A stretch of DNA of 18,401 bases from JAJTFW01 sp964584995 (GTDB lineage: Bacteria > Bacteroidota > Bacteroidia > AKYH767-A > OLB10): the NCBI GenBank assembly GCA_964584995.1, contig CAZPCA010000044.1:1-18401 (forward strand). The letters are read 5' to 3'. The position numbers and the translations under genes were made by a program. Shown here in pieces: positions 1 through 7,407 of this stretch. Under the pieces are notes generated by a model. That model saw only the letters and a program-made list of their open reading frames with translations, was not told the DNA's origin and did no database searches. Within the stretch, counting starts at the first letter, position 1. Every line of letters starts with the position of its first letter.

Positions 1-171
1 GGAATGACTATGATCCTGAAAGCGAAGGCCGGCGAACAGTCAGTACGTATCCTCGGCAGTCAGGAAAGTTATAAGCTGGATGCATTTGCCCATGCCAATG
101 CATTGGTGCTGCTGGGGCCTGAACAGGATTGCCTTAAGGCCGGTGAAAATGTACAGGTGATCCGCCTCTGA
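1..171 (+). CDS. moeA: Molybdopterin molybdenumtransferase MoeA, C-terminal end (partial)
   Basis: Only the last 56 residues are in the window; the reading frame is open from base 1 to a TGA at 169-171. The sequence ILGSQESYKL, followed by AFAHANALVLL and AGENVQVI, matches the beta-barrel domain IV that closes MoeA proteins (pattern GxQxS...AxAnglv.l......GE.V.v). MoeA inserts molybdate into adenylylated molybdopterin to give active Mo-cofactor in the cytoplasm. The stop codon shares its A with the ATG of the next gene (TGATG), so the two are translationally coupled, and the neighbours mobA, moaD, moeB and moaE support the call. The fragment is too short to exclude a MoeA paralogue, such as a tungsten-type one. 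Confidence 0.8.
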   Translation, partial: GMTMILKAKAGEQSVRILGSQESYKLDAFAHANALVLLGPEQDCLKAGENVQVIRL

Positions 172-908
172 TGCTGCAGGAAATTGTTCAGGTGTTCTTG
201 TTCGGGCTGGCCGCATTTCTGTACGCCACAGTCGGACACGGTGGCGCGAGCGCCTACCTCGCCTTGATGGGCCTGTACGAAGTCGCTCCGGAGCACCTTC
301 GTCCTACAGCGCTCTTATTGAATCTGCTGGTGGCTTCTATCGCCTTGCTGGGATTCATGCGCGCAGGTTATTATCCATTCAGGGAGTACTTATGGCTTTT
401 TTTGAGTGCAGTGCCTGCCGCTTATGCGGGAGCATCTGTCGATCTGGGGGTGGCTGGCTACCGTATGCTGCTCGGTTTGGTATTATTGCTTCCGTCGCTG
501 CATTTCCTTGTACGGGTGCAGCACGATGAACCTGCGGGCATAAAGGTGCCGGCAGCAACTGCAATGATCGGCGCTGGCCTGAGCATTGGCCTGCTCTCGG
601 GACTGCTCGGCGTAGGAGGAGGGATCCTTCTCAGTCCGCTGCTCTTGCTGAAGAAGTGGGCCGGTGTGCGGGAAACAGCTGCACTGAGCGCCTTGCTGAT
701 TTTACTGAATTCACTGGCCGGATTGCTGGCACTCGGTATTGATGGTTTTCGCCCCGTGGAAGCGATTGGATGGATAATACCATCTGTGCTGGTCGGAGCA
801 CTGGCGGGAACCTATTCTGGAGCGCGTGCATGGAATACCCCTGCGCTCAAACGCATGCTGGGGCTGGTCTTGCTGATTGCAGCTTTGAAGTTAATTTTAT
901 CCGCATGA
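171..908 (+). CDS. TSUP (TauE/SafE) family membrane transporter
   Basis: A 245-residue, very hydrophobic protein with about eight predicted membrane spans. It is built as two similar halves, each opening with a glycine-rich motif: VGHGGAS at about residues 22-28 and LLGVGGGILLSP at about 145-156. These are the hallmark repeats of the TSUP family, whose characterised members move sulfite, sulfoacetate, thiosulfate or other small anions. Substrate cannot be read from sequence. It starts on the A of the moeA stop and ends in an ATGA overlap with mobA, so it sits inside the Mo-cofactor operon. Inference: it may move a small anion relevant to the operon, such as formate, a sulfur oxyanion or molybdate, with nothing in the sequence to choose between them. 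Confidence 0.85.
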   Translation: MLQEIVQVFLFGLAAFLYATVGHGGASAYLALMGLYEVAPEHLRPTALLLNLLVASIALLGFMRAGYYPFREYLWLFLSAVPAAYAGASVDLGVAGYRMLLGLVLLLPSLHFLVRVQHDEPAGIKVPAATAMIGAGLSIGLLSGLLGVGGGILLSPLLLLKKWAGVRETAALSALLILLNSLAGLLALGIDGFRPVEAIGWIIPSVLVGALAGTYSGARAWNTPALKRMLGLVLLIAALKLILSA

Positions 909-1483
909 ACAGTTGTCCGGTGTACATTCTGGCGGGAGGGAGGAGTACCCGAATGGGGGCCGATAAAGCCACAATGGCCTTTGGTGATGTTACACTCCTG
1001 CAGCAGATGCTACGAAACCTGGAACCGGTAGCCAGTACCATCACCGTGGTATCTTCCCTGCCTTTGCACAATCAGGGGCCCTGGCGCTGTATTCCCGACG
1101 CCTTTCCGGAGGCCGGGCCCGCAGGAGGAATCGCAGCAGCGCTGATGGATGCTAAAGACGAGCGTATATTCATCACGGCCTGCGATATGCCGCTGGTCGA
1201 TGCCGGCTTACTCTTGTACCTGCTGGAGGCTTCCGTTGGGAATGCACTTGCAGTACCAGTAGCCGACGAGCGCTGGCAACCGCTGGCAGCATGCTATCAC
1301 GGATCAATGGCCGGTCAATGGTGCGAGCTGGTGCAGGCCGGGGAGCGGAAATTGCAGCAGATACTGAGGTTTTTTGATCCTGAACTTATCCACTTCAACG
1401 AGCCTGACAACATCCATATTCCTAAATTTGCCAATGTGAATACACCGGAGGAACTTCGGTCGCTGCTCAACAGGAATACATGA
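905..1483 (+). CDS. mobA: Molybdenum cofactor guanylyltransferase MobA
   Basis: A 192-residue nucleotidyltransferase that adds GMP to Mo-molybdopterin, giving the guanine dinucleotide cofactor used by DMSO-reductase-family enzymes such as the formate dehydrogenase downstream. It shows the family signature LAGGRSTRMGADKA at residues 9-22, the GPAGGI segment at 71-76, the metal/nucleotide motif CDMPL at 93-97 and FANVNTPEEL near the end. The start chosen is the ATG at 905, which overlaps the TSUP stop as ATGA and begins right before the conserved beta-strand VYILAGG; an earlier in-frame ATG at 770 would add about 45 residues that merely re-read the TSUP gene. Its own stop overlaps moaD (ATGA at 1480-1483). 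Confidence 0.92.
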   Translation: MNSCPVYILAGGRSTRMGADKATMAFGDVTLLQQMLRNLEPVASTITVVSSLPLHNQGPWRCIPDAFPEAGPAGGIAAALMDAKDERIFITACDMPLVDAGLLLYLLEASVGNALAVPVADERWQPLAACYHGSMAGQWCELVQAGERKLQQILRFFDPELIHFNEPDNIHIPKFANVNTPEELRSLLNRNT

Positions 1484-1707
1484 AAGTGCTGGTGTTTGGA
1501 ATTTTGCAGGATGTCTGCAAGACCGATAGTCTCGAAATCGACGACAGGTCCGATGTCGCTGCGTTGAAGCATTTGCTGGAAGAAAAGTTCCCGGCGCTGA
1601 AAGAGCATTCGTACGCAGTAGCTGTCAATCAGCGCTGGAGTGCATCGGATACCGTGTTGAAGCCTTCAGATGCCGTGGCGCTTTTGCCCCCTTTTTCCGG
1701 AGGATGA
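1480..1707 (+). CDS. moaD: Molybdopterin synthase small (sulfur carrier) subunit MoaD
   Basis: A 75-residue ubiquitin-like protein. It starts with the beta-strand KVLVFGILQD and ends in PPFSGG, the C-terminal Gly-Gly that is adenylylated by MoeB and carried as a thiocarboxylate to provide the dithiolene sulfurs of molybdopterin. Length is normal for MoaD (about 75-85 residues). It overlaps mobA by four bases and is followed at once by moeB, its activating enzyme, with moaE two genes on. A GGAGG at 1699-1703, inside its last codons, serves as the ribosome-binding site for moeB. Confidence 0.93.
   Translation: MKVLVFGILQDVCKTDSLEIDDRSDVAALKHLLEEKFPALKEHSYAVAVNQRWSASDTVLKPSDAVALLPPFSGG
1699..1703 (+). 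promoter_or_regulatory. Ribosome-binding site deciding the moeB start
   Basis: GGAGG lies five bases before the ATG at 1709 and within the final codons (Gly-Gly) of moaD. It is one of the clearest Shine-Dalgarno sequences in the window and supports translational coupling of moeB to moaD. Confidence 0.6.
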
Positions 1708-1708
1708 A

Positions 1709-2806
1709 ATGGACGATGCAACTTTCTTCCATCGACAAATACAACTACCGGACATCGGTATGCAAGGGCAAAAGACCCTGTCGAATGCGCGTGTGCTGGT
1801 GGTTGGTGCAGGCGGTATCGGTTGTCCGGCACTGTTATACCTGGCGGCCGCTGGCATAGGACACATCGGAATTGTTGACGGTGACCGGATTTCCGCAACG
1901 AACCTGCACAGACAAGTCCTCTTTGGTGTTTCCGATGTCGGCCACCTTAAAGTGGACATTGCCCGCCAGGAGTTGAACCGTAAATATCCATGGACGCAAA
2001 TAAGTGTTTTTCCGTTTTTCATCGATTCTTCCAATGTGCAGGAGGTGCTGAATGGATGGGATATCGTACTCGATGCTACCGATGAGCTGTCTGTGCGCTA
2101 CGTGTTGGGCGATGCCTGCATATCGGGGAAGAAACCCCTGGTCTTTGGTGCAGTATCCGGCTTCTCTCTGCAGTTTTCGGTGTTAGGCTATGACGCAAAG
2201 AGCGGCCATGCGTACTCCGTCAGGGATGTTTTTCCCGCAACAACCCAGCCCGCAGGCAATTGCGAAGTACACGGTACCATGGGCTTCATTCCTGCCATCG
2301 CCGCTATGCTGCAGGTAAACCAGGTGGTCCGAGTCTTGCTCCACCTCGATGGACAATTCACCGGACGGATGTTCACCTTAGACCTGCGTACGATGCGATC
2401 GCTGGAGATCGGTCTGCAGGCGATTTTGCCGAACAGCCAGCCAGAACAGCTGACGGCGAAAGAAGTGCAGGACGAGGTGCAGGAGATTTCCTGGGAGGAG
2501 TTCCTGCGGATACAACCCAGCGTGGATTCCCTCTTGCTGGATGTACGTCGTGAAAGCGATGCACGAACCTTTGAGGGCTGGAACCAGACGGCGATCCCTG
2601 CCGCGGACCTCAGCGCTAACATTTCAGTTCTGGAAGGGTATTCCTCCATTTACTGCTTCTGTACCAGTGGTAACAGCAGTCTTAAGGCAGTAGCCTTACT
2701 CAACAAATCGTTGTCAGGAAAAACTATCGTCAGCATACATGGCGGAATTCGCGTCTTCGCTAACTTGGAGACTGACAAAGAAGAGGATGAAAGAGCGAAA
2801 ACCTAA
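1709..2806 (+). CDS. moeB: MoaD-activating adenylyltransferase MoeB with C-terminal rhodanese domain
   Basis: A 365-residue E1-like protein. The ThiF/MoeB domain (about 1-240) has the nucleotide-binding loop GAGGIG at 33-38, the NLHRQVLFG segment at 65-73 and DATDE at 122-126. A rhodanese domain follows (about 263-352) with the active-site loop CTSGNSS starting at Cys318, a likely persulfide cysteine. This layout resembles eukaryotic MOCS3: the protein adenylylates the MoaD C-terminus and can hand sulfur to it. Oddity: where E. coli MoeB has its first zinc CxxC (CYRC), this protein reads AYSVRDVFP, so the structural zinc site appears absent. Start: ATG at 1709, five bases after GGAGG and one base past the moaD stop; an in-frame ATG at 1670 would overlap moaD and has no such site. 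Confidence 0.9.
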   Translation: MDDATFFHRQIQLPDIGMQGQKTLSNARVLVVGAGGIGCPALLYLAAAGIGHIGIVDGDRISATNLHRQVLFGVSDVGHLKVDIARQELNRKYPWTQISVFPFFIDSSNVQEVLNGWDIVLDATDELSVRYVLGDACISGKKPLVFGAVSGFSLQFSVLGYDAKSGHAYSVRDVFPATTQPAGNCEVHGTMGFIPAIAAMLQVNQVVRVLLHLDGQFTGRMFTLDLRTMRSLEIGLQAILPNSQPEQLTAKEVQDEVQEISWEEFLRIQPSVDSLLLDVRRESDARTFEGWNQTAIPAADLSANISVLEGYSSIYCFCTSGNSSLKAVALLNKSLSGKTIVSIHGGIRVFANLETDKEEDERAKT

Positions 2807-3230
2807 AGCGATATTTACCGAAGGCGCCATCACAGCGGATTTCATCGCACGTTCCATCGCCGGCCATGCTTCCCGGCACAATATCGGTGCGCATGCGATT
2901 TTTCTTGGGCAGGTGAGAGCGGATGTGAAACCGGAGGGTACCGTTTCAGCCATTGAGTATTCGGCATACACTGAGATGGCGGAGGCAGAGATGCACCGTA
3001 TCCGGGAAGAAGTGTTTGCGGCGTTTCCCCTCACCTGTATGCATGTTTACCATAGCCTTGGACGTGTGCCGGCAGGAGAAATTTGCCTCTTTGTGTTCAC
3101 CTCCTCTGAGCGTAGAAAGGCGGCCCAGGAAGCGTGTGCAGTATTGGTGGATAGGATAAAAGCTGAATTGCCGGTCTGGGGAAAGGAGATTTTCGCCGAT
3201 GAAAACTATATTTGGAAAGAAAACACATGA
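2787..3230 (+). CDS. moaE: Molybdopterin synthase catalytic subunit MoaE
   Basis: A 147-residue large subunit of molybdopterin synthase, which transfers two sulfurs from MoaD thiocarboxylate onto precursor Z (cPMP). Visible family features are GAHAIFLGQVR at 34-44, HSLGRVPAGE at 89-98, the SSERR substrate-binding segment near 106-110, and the two conserved lysines Lys125 (DRIKAELP) and Lys133 (VWGKE). Length is typical. The ATG at 2787, preceded by a purine run AAAGAAGAGG, is preferred over an in-frame ATG at 2739, which would put 16 extra residues inside moeB; even so it overlaps the end of moeB by 20 bases. It sits with its partner moaD and the activator moeB. Confidence 0.93.
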   Translation: MKERKPKAIFTEGAITADFIARSIAGHASRHNIGAHAIFLGQVRADVKPEGTVSAIEYSAYTEMAEAEMHRIREEVFAAFPLTCMHVYHSLGRVPAGEICLFVFTSSERRKAAQEACAVLVDRIKAELPVWGKEIFADENYIWKENT

Positions 3231-3259
3231 AGCCCGTATAGAGGGTATAGACCAACAGT

Positions 3260-4927
3260 ATGACCGATCTTGAAATTGCACAAAAAGCTGACATTAAACC
3301 GATTCAGCAGATAGCGGATAAACTGGGCATCCCGCAGGACCTGCTCGAACAATACGGGCGTTACAAAGCGAAGTTGCCCTTGTCGCTGATCGATGAACAA
3401 AAAGTGGCCCAAAGTAACCTCATCCTTGTGTCGGCCATCAATCCCACGCCGGCCGGCGAAGGGAAAACAACGGTATCGATCGGACTCAGCGATGGACTGA
3501 ATAAGATTGGGAAAAAGGCAATGGTGGTGTTGCGCGAGCCTTCCCTCGGACCTGTATTCGGCGTAAAGGGCGGTGCTGCCGGTGGCGGACATTCCCAGGT
3601 CATTCCCATGATCGACATCAATCTTCACTTTACCGGTGATTTTTCAGCAATCGAAAAGGCCAACAACCTGCTCGCAGCACTCATCGACAACAATATCCAG
3701 AGTAAGTCGAATAACCTCGGCATCGATCCGCGTACGGTGATGTGGAAACGGGTGATGGATATGAACGACCGCGCCCTGCGCCAGATCATCATCGGTATCG
3801 GTGGAAGTGCAAACGGTATCCCCCGCGAAGACGGTTTCAATATCACCGCAGCTTCCGAAGTGATGGCGATTGTTTGTCTCTCGAACAGCATGGAGGACCT
3901 GAAGAAGCGCCTCGGGAACATTTTTGTGGGCTATACTTTCGACAAGAAGCCCGTGTTCGCACGGGACCTCAAAGCGGAAGGCGCCATGGCACTCCTCCTG
4001 CGCGACGCCATCAAGCCCAACCTGGTACAGACCCTGGAGAACAATCCGGCAATCATACACGGTGGTCCCTTCGCCAATATTGCACAGGGGACTAACACGA
4101 TCGTCGCTACGAAAATGGGGATGACCCTTTGCGACTATGTAGTGACAGAGGCGGGTTTCGGTGCTGATCTGGGTGCGGAGAAATTCCTGGATATCAAATG
4201 CCCGATGGCCGGATTGAAGCCAAAGGCCATGGTACTGGTAGCCACCGTCCGCGCACTGCGTCACCACGGCGGAGCTAAGAAAGCGGAATACAATACCCCC
4301 AACATGGCCTACCTGCAGGCAGGATTCGAGAACCTTGCCCGGCATATCGAAAATTGCAGGAAGTTCGGGTTGACACCCGTTGTAGCAATCAACAGTTTTT
4401 ACACCGATACGGACGAGGAAGTAGCCTATGTGCAGGAGCGCTGCAAGGGCATGGGCGTGCAGGCCATCGTGTCGAAAGGGTGGGAGAAAGGCGGAGAAGG
4501 AACCAGTGCGCTCGCGCAGGCGGTGGTGGATGTTATCGAGAGCGGTGCGAATGATTACCATCCCTTGTATGATTACGCCTTGCCGATCGAAGACAAGATC
4601 CGTCGTATCGCACAGGAAATTTATGGCGCCGATGATGTGACGTATACTTCTCAGGCCCGTAAGCAATTGAAAGACCTGGTCGAACTGGGCTATGATCACC
4701 TCCCGGTGTGTATGGCGAAAACACAGATGTCCTTCACCGACGACGAGAAGCGCATCGGAAGACCTACCGGTTTTAAAGTGAATGTGCGGGAGTTTGAACT
4801 GGCTGCAGGGGCAGGGTTTGTTGTCCCCATACTCGGACAGATCATGCGTATGCCGGGTTTGCCGCCAATACCTGCATCGGAAGGCATGGATATCGATAAC
4901 GAAGGAAACATCACAGGTTTATCCTGA
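3260..4927 (+). CDS. fhs: Formate--tetrahydrofolate ligase
   Basis: A 555-residue enzyme of normal family length that makes 10-formyl-tetrahydrofolate from formate, tetrahydrofolate and ATP, reversibly. The P-loop TPAGEGKTT is at 63-71, followed by the family-specific LREPSLGPVFGVKGGAAGGG (91-110) and NLHFTGDFSAI (121-131). The C-terminus carries MPGLPPIPASEGMDID, also diagnostic. It lies 29 bases after moaE and 6 bases before fdhD, in the same direction, so it is probably co-transcribed with the formate dehydrogenase genes. Inference: the enzyme links the operon's formate to the folate pool, either assimilating formate or, in reverse, releasing formate with ATP gain for oxidation by the dehydrogenase. 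Confidence 0.98.
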   Translation: MTDLEIAQKADIKPIQQIADKLGIPQDLLEQYGRYKAKLPLSLIDEQKVAQSNLILVSAINPTPAGEGKTTVSIGLSDGLNKIGKKAMVVLREPSLGPVFGVKGGAAGGGHSQVIPMIDINLHFTGDFSAIEKANNLLAALIDNNIQSKSNNLGIDPRTVMWKRVMDMNDRALRQIIIGIGGSANGIPREDGFNITAASEVMAIVCLSNSMEDLKKRLGNIFVGYTFDKKPVFARDLKAEGAMALLLRDAIKPNLVQTLENNPAIIHGGPFANIAQGTNTIVATKMGMTLCDYVVTEAGFGADLGAEKFLDIKCPMAGLKPKAMVLVATVRALRHHGGAKKAEYNTPNMAYLQAGFENLARHIENCRKFGLTPVVAINSFYTDTDEEVAYVQERCKGMGVQAIVSKGWEKGGEGTSALAQAVVDVIESGANDYHPLYDYALPIEDKIRRIAQEIYGADDVTYTSQARKQLKDLVELGYDHLPVCMAKTQMSFTDDEKRIGRPTGFKVNVREFELAAGAGFVVPILGQIMRMPGLPPIPASEGMDIDNEGNITGLS

Positions 4928-4933
4928 CACAGT

Positions 4934-5770
4934 ATGAACACGCAGGGGTATCAGGGGTGGGTGTACCGTCAGGGGGCTTTTTCGCAGACCAGCGATTTGC
5001 TCGCAGCCGAAGCCATGCTCACCATCTGTATCAATGCTGAGCCTTTTACGGTAACGATGCGTACCCCCGGCCATGAAGAGGACCTTGCCATCGGACTGCT
5101 CTTCACCGAGGGTGTTTACCGTGGACCCGCTGCAGAGTTGAAAATCGAAGCAGAGGAGTGGCAAACCGGCCACGCTCCTTCGTCATTGAATGTCCTCATC
5201 CCCGGCAGCGGGCTGATGAAGGATTTCAGCAACAACAGAAACCTTGTTTCTGCATCTTCCTGCGGAATGTGCGGCAAGACCAGCGTCGACGATCCTCTTC
5301 CATCGGGATTGAATACCATTGACAGTATTCCGGCAGCATGCATCGCCGGTTTTTTCTCCGAGATGCGCGCTATGCAAAAGGCCTTCGACGAAAGCGGAGG
5401 TACGCATGCGGCTGCAGTGTTCAACAGTGCTGGGGAGATGCTATCGATGCGGGAAGATATCGGCCGACACAATACCGTGGACAAAGTAGTGGGCGATCTG
5501 CTGTTCCGTCAGCGTCTTCAGGAAGCTGCTATTCTGCTCGTCAGCGGTCGTATCAGTTATGAAATAGTCAGCAAGACCATCGCAGCGGGTATTCCGGTAC
5601 TCGCCTCTGTATCCGCTCCCTCTGGACTTGCCGTCGATATGGCAGCGGAAGCAGGCTTGAGCCTGCTCGCCTTTTGCCGCGGTGATAAGCTCACCGTCTA
5701 TACGCATCCGGAAAGAATCCAATCCGGTCAACCATTAATGTCAGAAGATCATGTCAAAAAACCTGAGTGA
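4934..5770 (+). CDS. fdhD: Formate dehydrogenase sulfurtransferase FdhD
   Basis: A 278-residue protein that moves sulfur from a cysteine desulfurase onto the Mo-cofactor, needed for active formate dehydrogenase. It carries the catalytic loop with Cys110 and Cys113 (SCGMCG), the TMRTPGHEEDLAIGLLFTEG segment at 41-60, and the cofactor-binding REDIGRHNTVDK at 173-184. It begins six bases after fhs and overlaps the start of the diaphorase subunit by 20 bases. It is the equivalent of FdsC in NAD-linked formate dehydrogenase operons. Confidence 0.97.
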   Translation: MNTQGYQGWVYRQGAFSQTSDLLAAEAMLTICINAEPFTVTMRTPGHEEDLAIGLLFTEGVYRGPAAELKIEAEEWQTGHAPSSLNVLIPGSGLMKDFSNNRNLVSASSCGMCGKTSVDDPLPSGLNTIDSIPAACIAGFFSEMRAMQKAFDESGGTHAAAVFNSAGEMLSMREDIGRHNTVDKVVGDLLFRQRLQEAAILLVSGRISYEIVSKTIAAGIPVLASVSAPSGLAVDMAAEAGLSLLAFCRGDKLTVYTHPERIQSGQPLMSEDHVKKPE

Positions 5771-7406
5771 ATTATCCGGAAGGAAGGGCCTTGAGGAGAA
5801 CCTGTTCGAGGTGCTGGGGGAAGCGGCTGCCCTGGAGGGCACACCCTCGATGGAAGACCTCGACAGGATACGGGAGGAGTTCCTCGTGGGGAAATCTACG
5901 GTCTACGGCACCGTATCTTTTTACGATTTCCTCCGTCCGGAAAACAAGGGCAAGAAAGTCTATATCTGCAACGGTAGTGCTTGCCGTACCGCCGGAACAC
6001 AAGACGAAGTAAAAGCGAAGCTCCGGCATCATTTCTCGGCGCAGGAGATAGGGGAGATGTGTTGCCTGGGCCGTTGCCACGAGAACAGTGCTTTTCATCT
6101 CCACGGCAAAAATTATTCGGGCAAAGACCTTGAAAAATTGTCAGCCCTGGTCGACACAGCATCCACTTCTGTCGAAAAATACAGCGTATCCCATCTGGGA
6201 ACACCTGTGCTAACGGATCCTACTCCTCCATTGTCAGAGTATTATTCCATTTTTACAAACGCCATTCAAAGTGATCAGCAGGAATTGCTGACTCAATTGA
6301 AAGATTCCGGTTTGCGCGGACGCGGCGGTGCCGGTTTCTCCATGGCCTTCAAGCTGGACTCCTGCCGGCAGGCTCCCGGAGATTTGAAATTCATCGTCTG
6401 CAATGCGGATGAAGGAGATCCCGGTGCATTCTCCGACCGGTATATCATGGAACAGCGACCACATGCCTTGCTGATGGGAATGATGCTGGCCGGATACATG
6501 ACTGGCGCGCGTTACGGTGTCGTCTATATCCGTGGCGAATATCCTGAATCGGTCACCGCCATCCAGGAAGCGATTGAAGAATTGCGGCAGATACAATTGC
6601 TGGGCGAGAATATCAAGGGATCCTCTTTCAGCTACGACTTCAAAGTCATCAAGGCCATGGGTGCCTATATCTGTGGCGAGGAAACCGCTCTCCTGTCTTC
6701 GATCGAAGGACAACGTCCGGAGGTGCGGGTGCGCCCTCCGTATCCGACGCAACAGGGACTGTTCAACAAGCCGACCGTAGTGAACAATGTCGAGACACTT
6801 GCCAACCTGCCATTCATCCTTGGACAGGGCGGAAAAAAATATGCGGCGATAGGTACGCCGAAGTCCACCGGCACGAAACTGATATCGTTAGACGGACACT
6901 TCCGCAAGCCGGGCATCTGTGAAGTCGATATGGGTACACCCTTGCGGAAAGTGGTGGATGAGCTGGGCGGTGGATTCCGTGTGCCGGTGAAGGCCATGCA
7001 CATCGGAGGTCCGCTCGGAGGCCTGGTTCCTGTCAGCCGCATCGATGACCTTACAGTGGATTTCGATTCCTTCTCCCGTGAGGGATTCCTGCTCGGCCAC
7101 GCTTCGGTGGTGTGCATCCCCGAAAGCTACCCGCTCATCGATTACATCGAGCACTTGTTCCGCTTCACGGCCCACGAAAGTTGCGGCAAATGTTTCCCAT
7201 GCCGGCTGGGTTCTACGCGCGGCTACGAGATGATTGAAAAAGCCCGGAATACGGAGTATAAGCTCGACCGTGTCCTGCTCGACGATTTGTTGGAGACACT
7301 TGAAACCGGTTCCCTGTGTGCACTTGGTGGCGGACTCCCATTGCCCGTGAAAAACGCTTTGAAGTATTTTGAAAACGAATTAAGACCCTATTTCAGCAAA
7401 GATTAA
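5751..7406 (+). CDS. fdsB: NAD-linked formate dehydrogenase beta subunit (NuoE-NuoF fusion)
   Basis: A 551-residue flavoprotein that passes electrons between formate dehydrogenase and NAD(H). Residues about 15-140 form a NuoE-like thioredoxin-fold domain with a complete [2Fe-2S] set: Cys73, Cys78 (CNGSAC) and Cys105, Cys109 (CLGRC). The NuoF part follows: GLRGRGGAGF at 187-196 (NADH), CNADEGDPGAFSDR at 217-230 (FMN), GAYICGEETALL at 304-315, and a [4Fe-4S] set of Cys478, Cys481, Cys484 and Cys523. There are no extra ferredoxin domains at the C-terminus, unlike bifurcating hydrogenase subunits such as HydB. No separate NuoE (FdsG) gene occurs here, so this chain seems to do both jobs. Start at 5751 overlaps fdhD by 20 bases with only a weak ribosome-binding site. 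Confidence 0.93.
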   Translation: MSKNLSELSGRKGLEENLFEVLGEAAALEGTPSMEDLDRIREEFLVGKSTVYGTVSFYDFLRPENKGKKVYICNGSACRTAGTQDEVKAKLRHHFSAQEIGEMCCLGRCHENSAFHLHGKNYSGKDLEKLSALVDTASTSVEKYSVSHLGTPVLTDPTPPLSEYYSIFTNAIQSDQQELLTQLKDSGLRGRGGAGFSMAFKLDSCRQAPGDLKFIVCNADEGDPGAFSDRYIMEQRPHALLMGMMLAGYMTGARYGVVYIRGEYPESVTAIQEAIEELRQIQLLGENIKGSSFSYDFKVIKAMGAYICGEETALLSSIEGQRPEVRVRPPYPTQQGLFNKPTVVNNVETLANLPFILGQGGKKYAAIGTPKSTGTKLISLDGHFRKPGICEVDMGTPLRKVVDELGGGFRVPVKAMHIGGPLGGLVPVSRIDDLTVDFDSFSREGFLLGHASVVCIPESYPLIDYIEHLFRFTAHESCGKCFPCRLGSTRGYEMIEKARNTEYKLDRVLLDDLLETLETGSLCALGGGLPLPVKNALKYFENELRPYFSKD

Positions 7407-7407
7407 C

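Noticed and set aside
770..904. Upstream ATG extension of mobA
   Set aside because: The added residues re-read the TSUP gene in another frame; MobA homology begins at the ATG at 905, which overlaps the TSUP stop in the same ATGA style as its neighbours.
3644..4699. Long open frame of 351 codons antisense to fhs
   Set aside because: It is a shadow of a well-supported gene; the translation is His/Val-rich with no recognisable domain.
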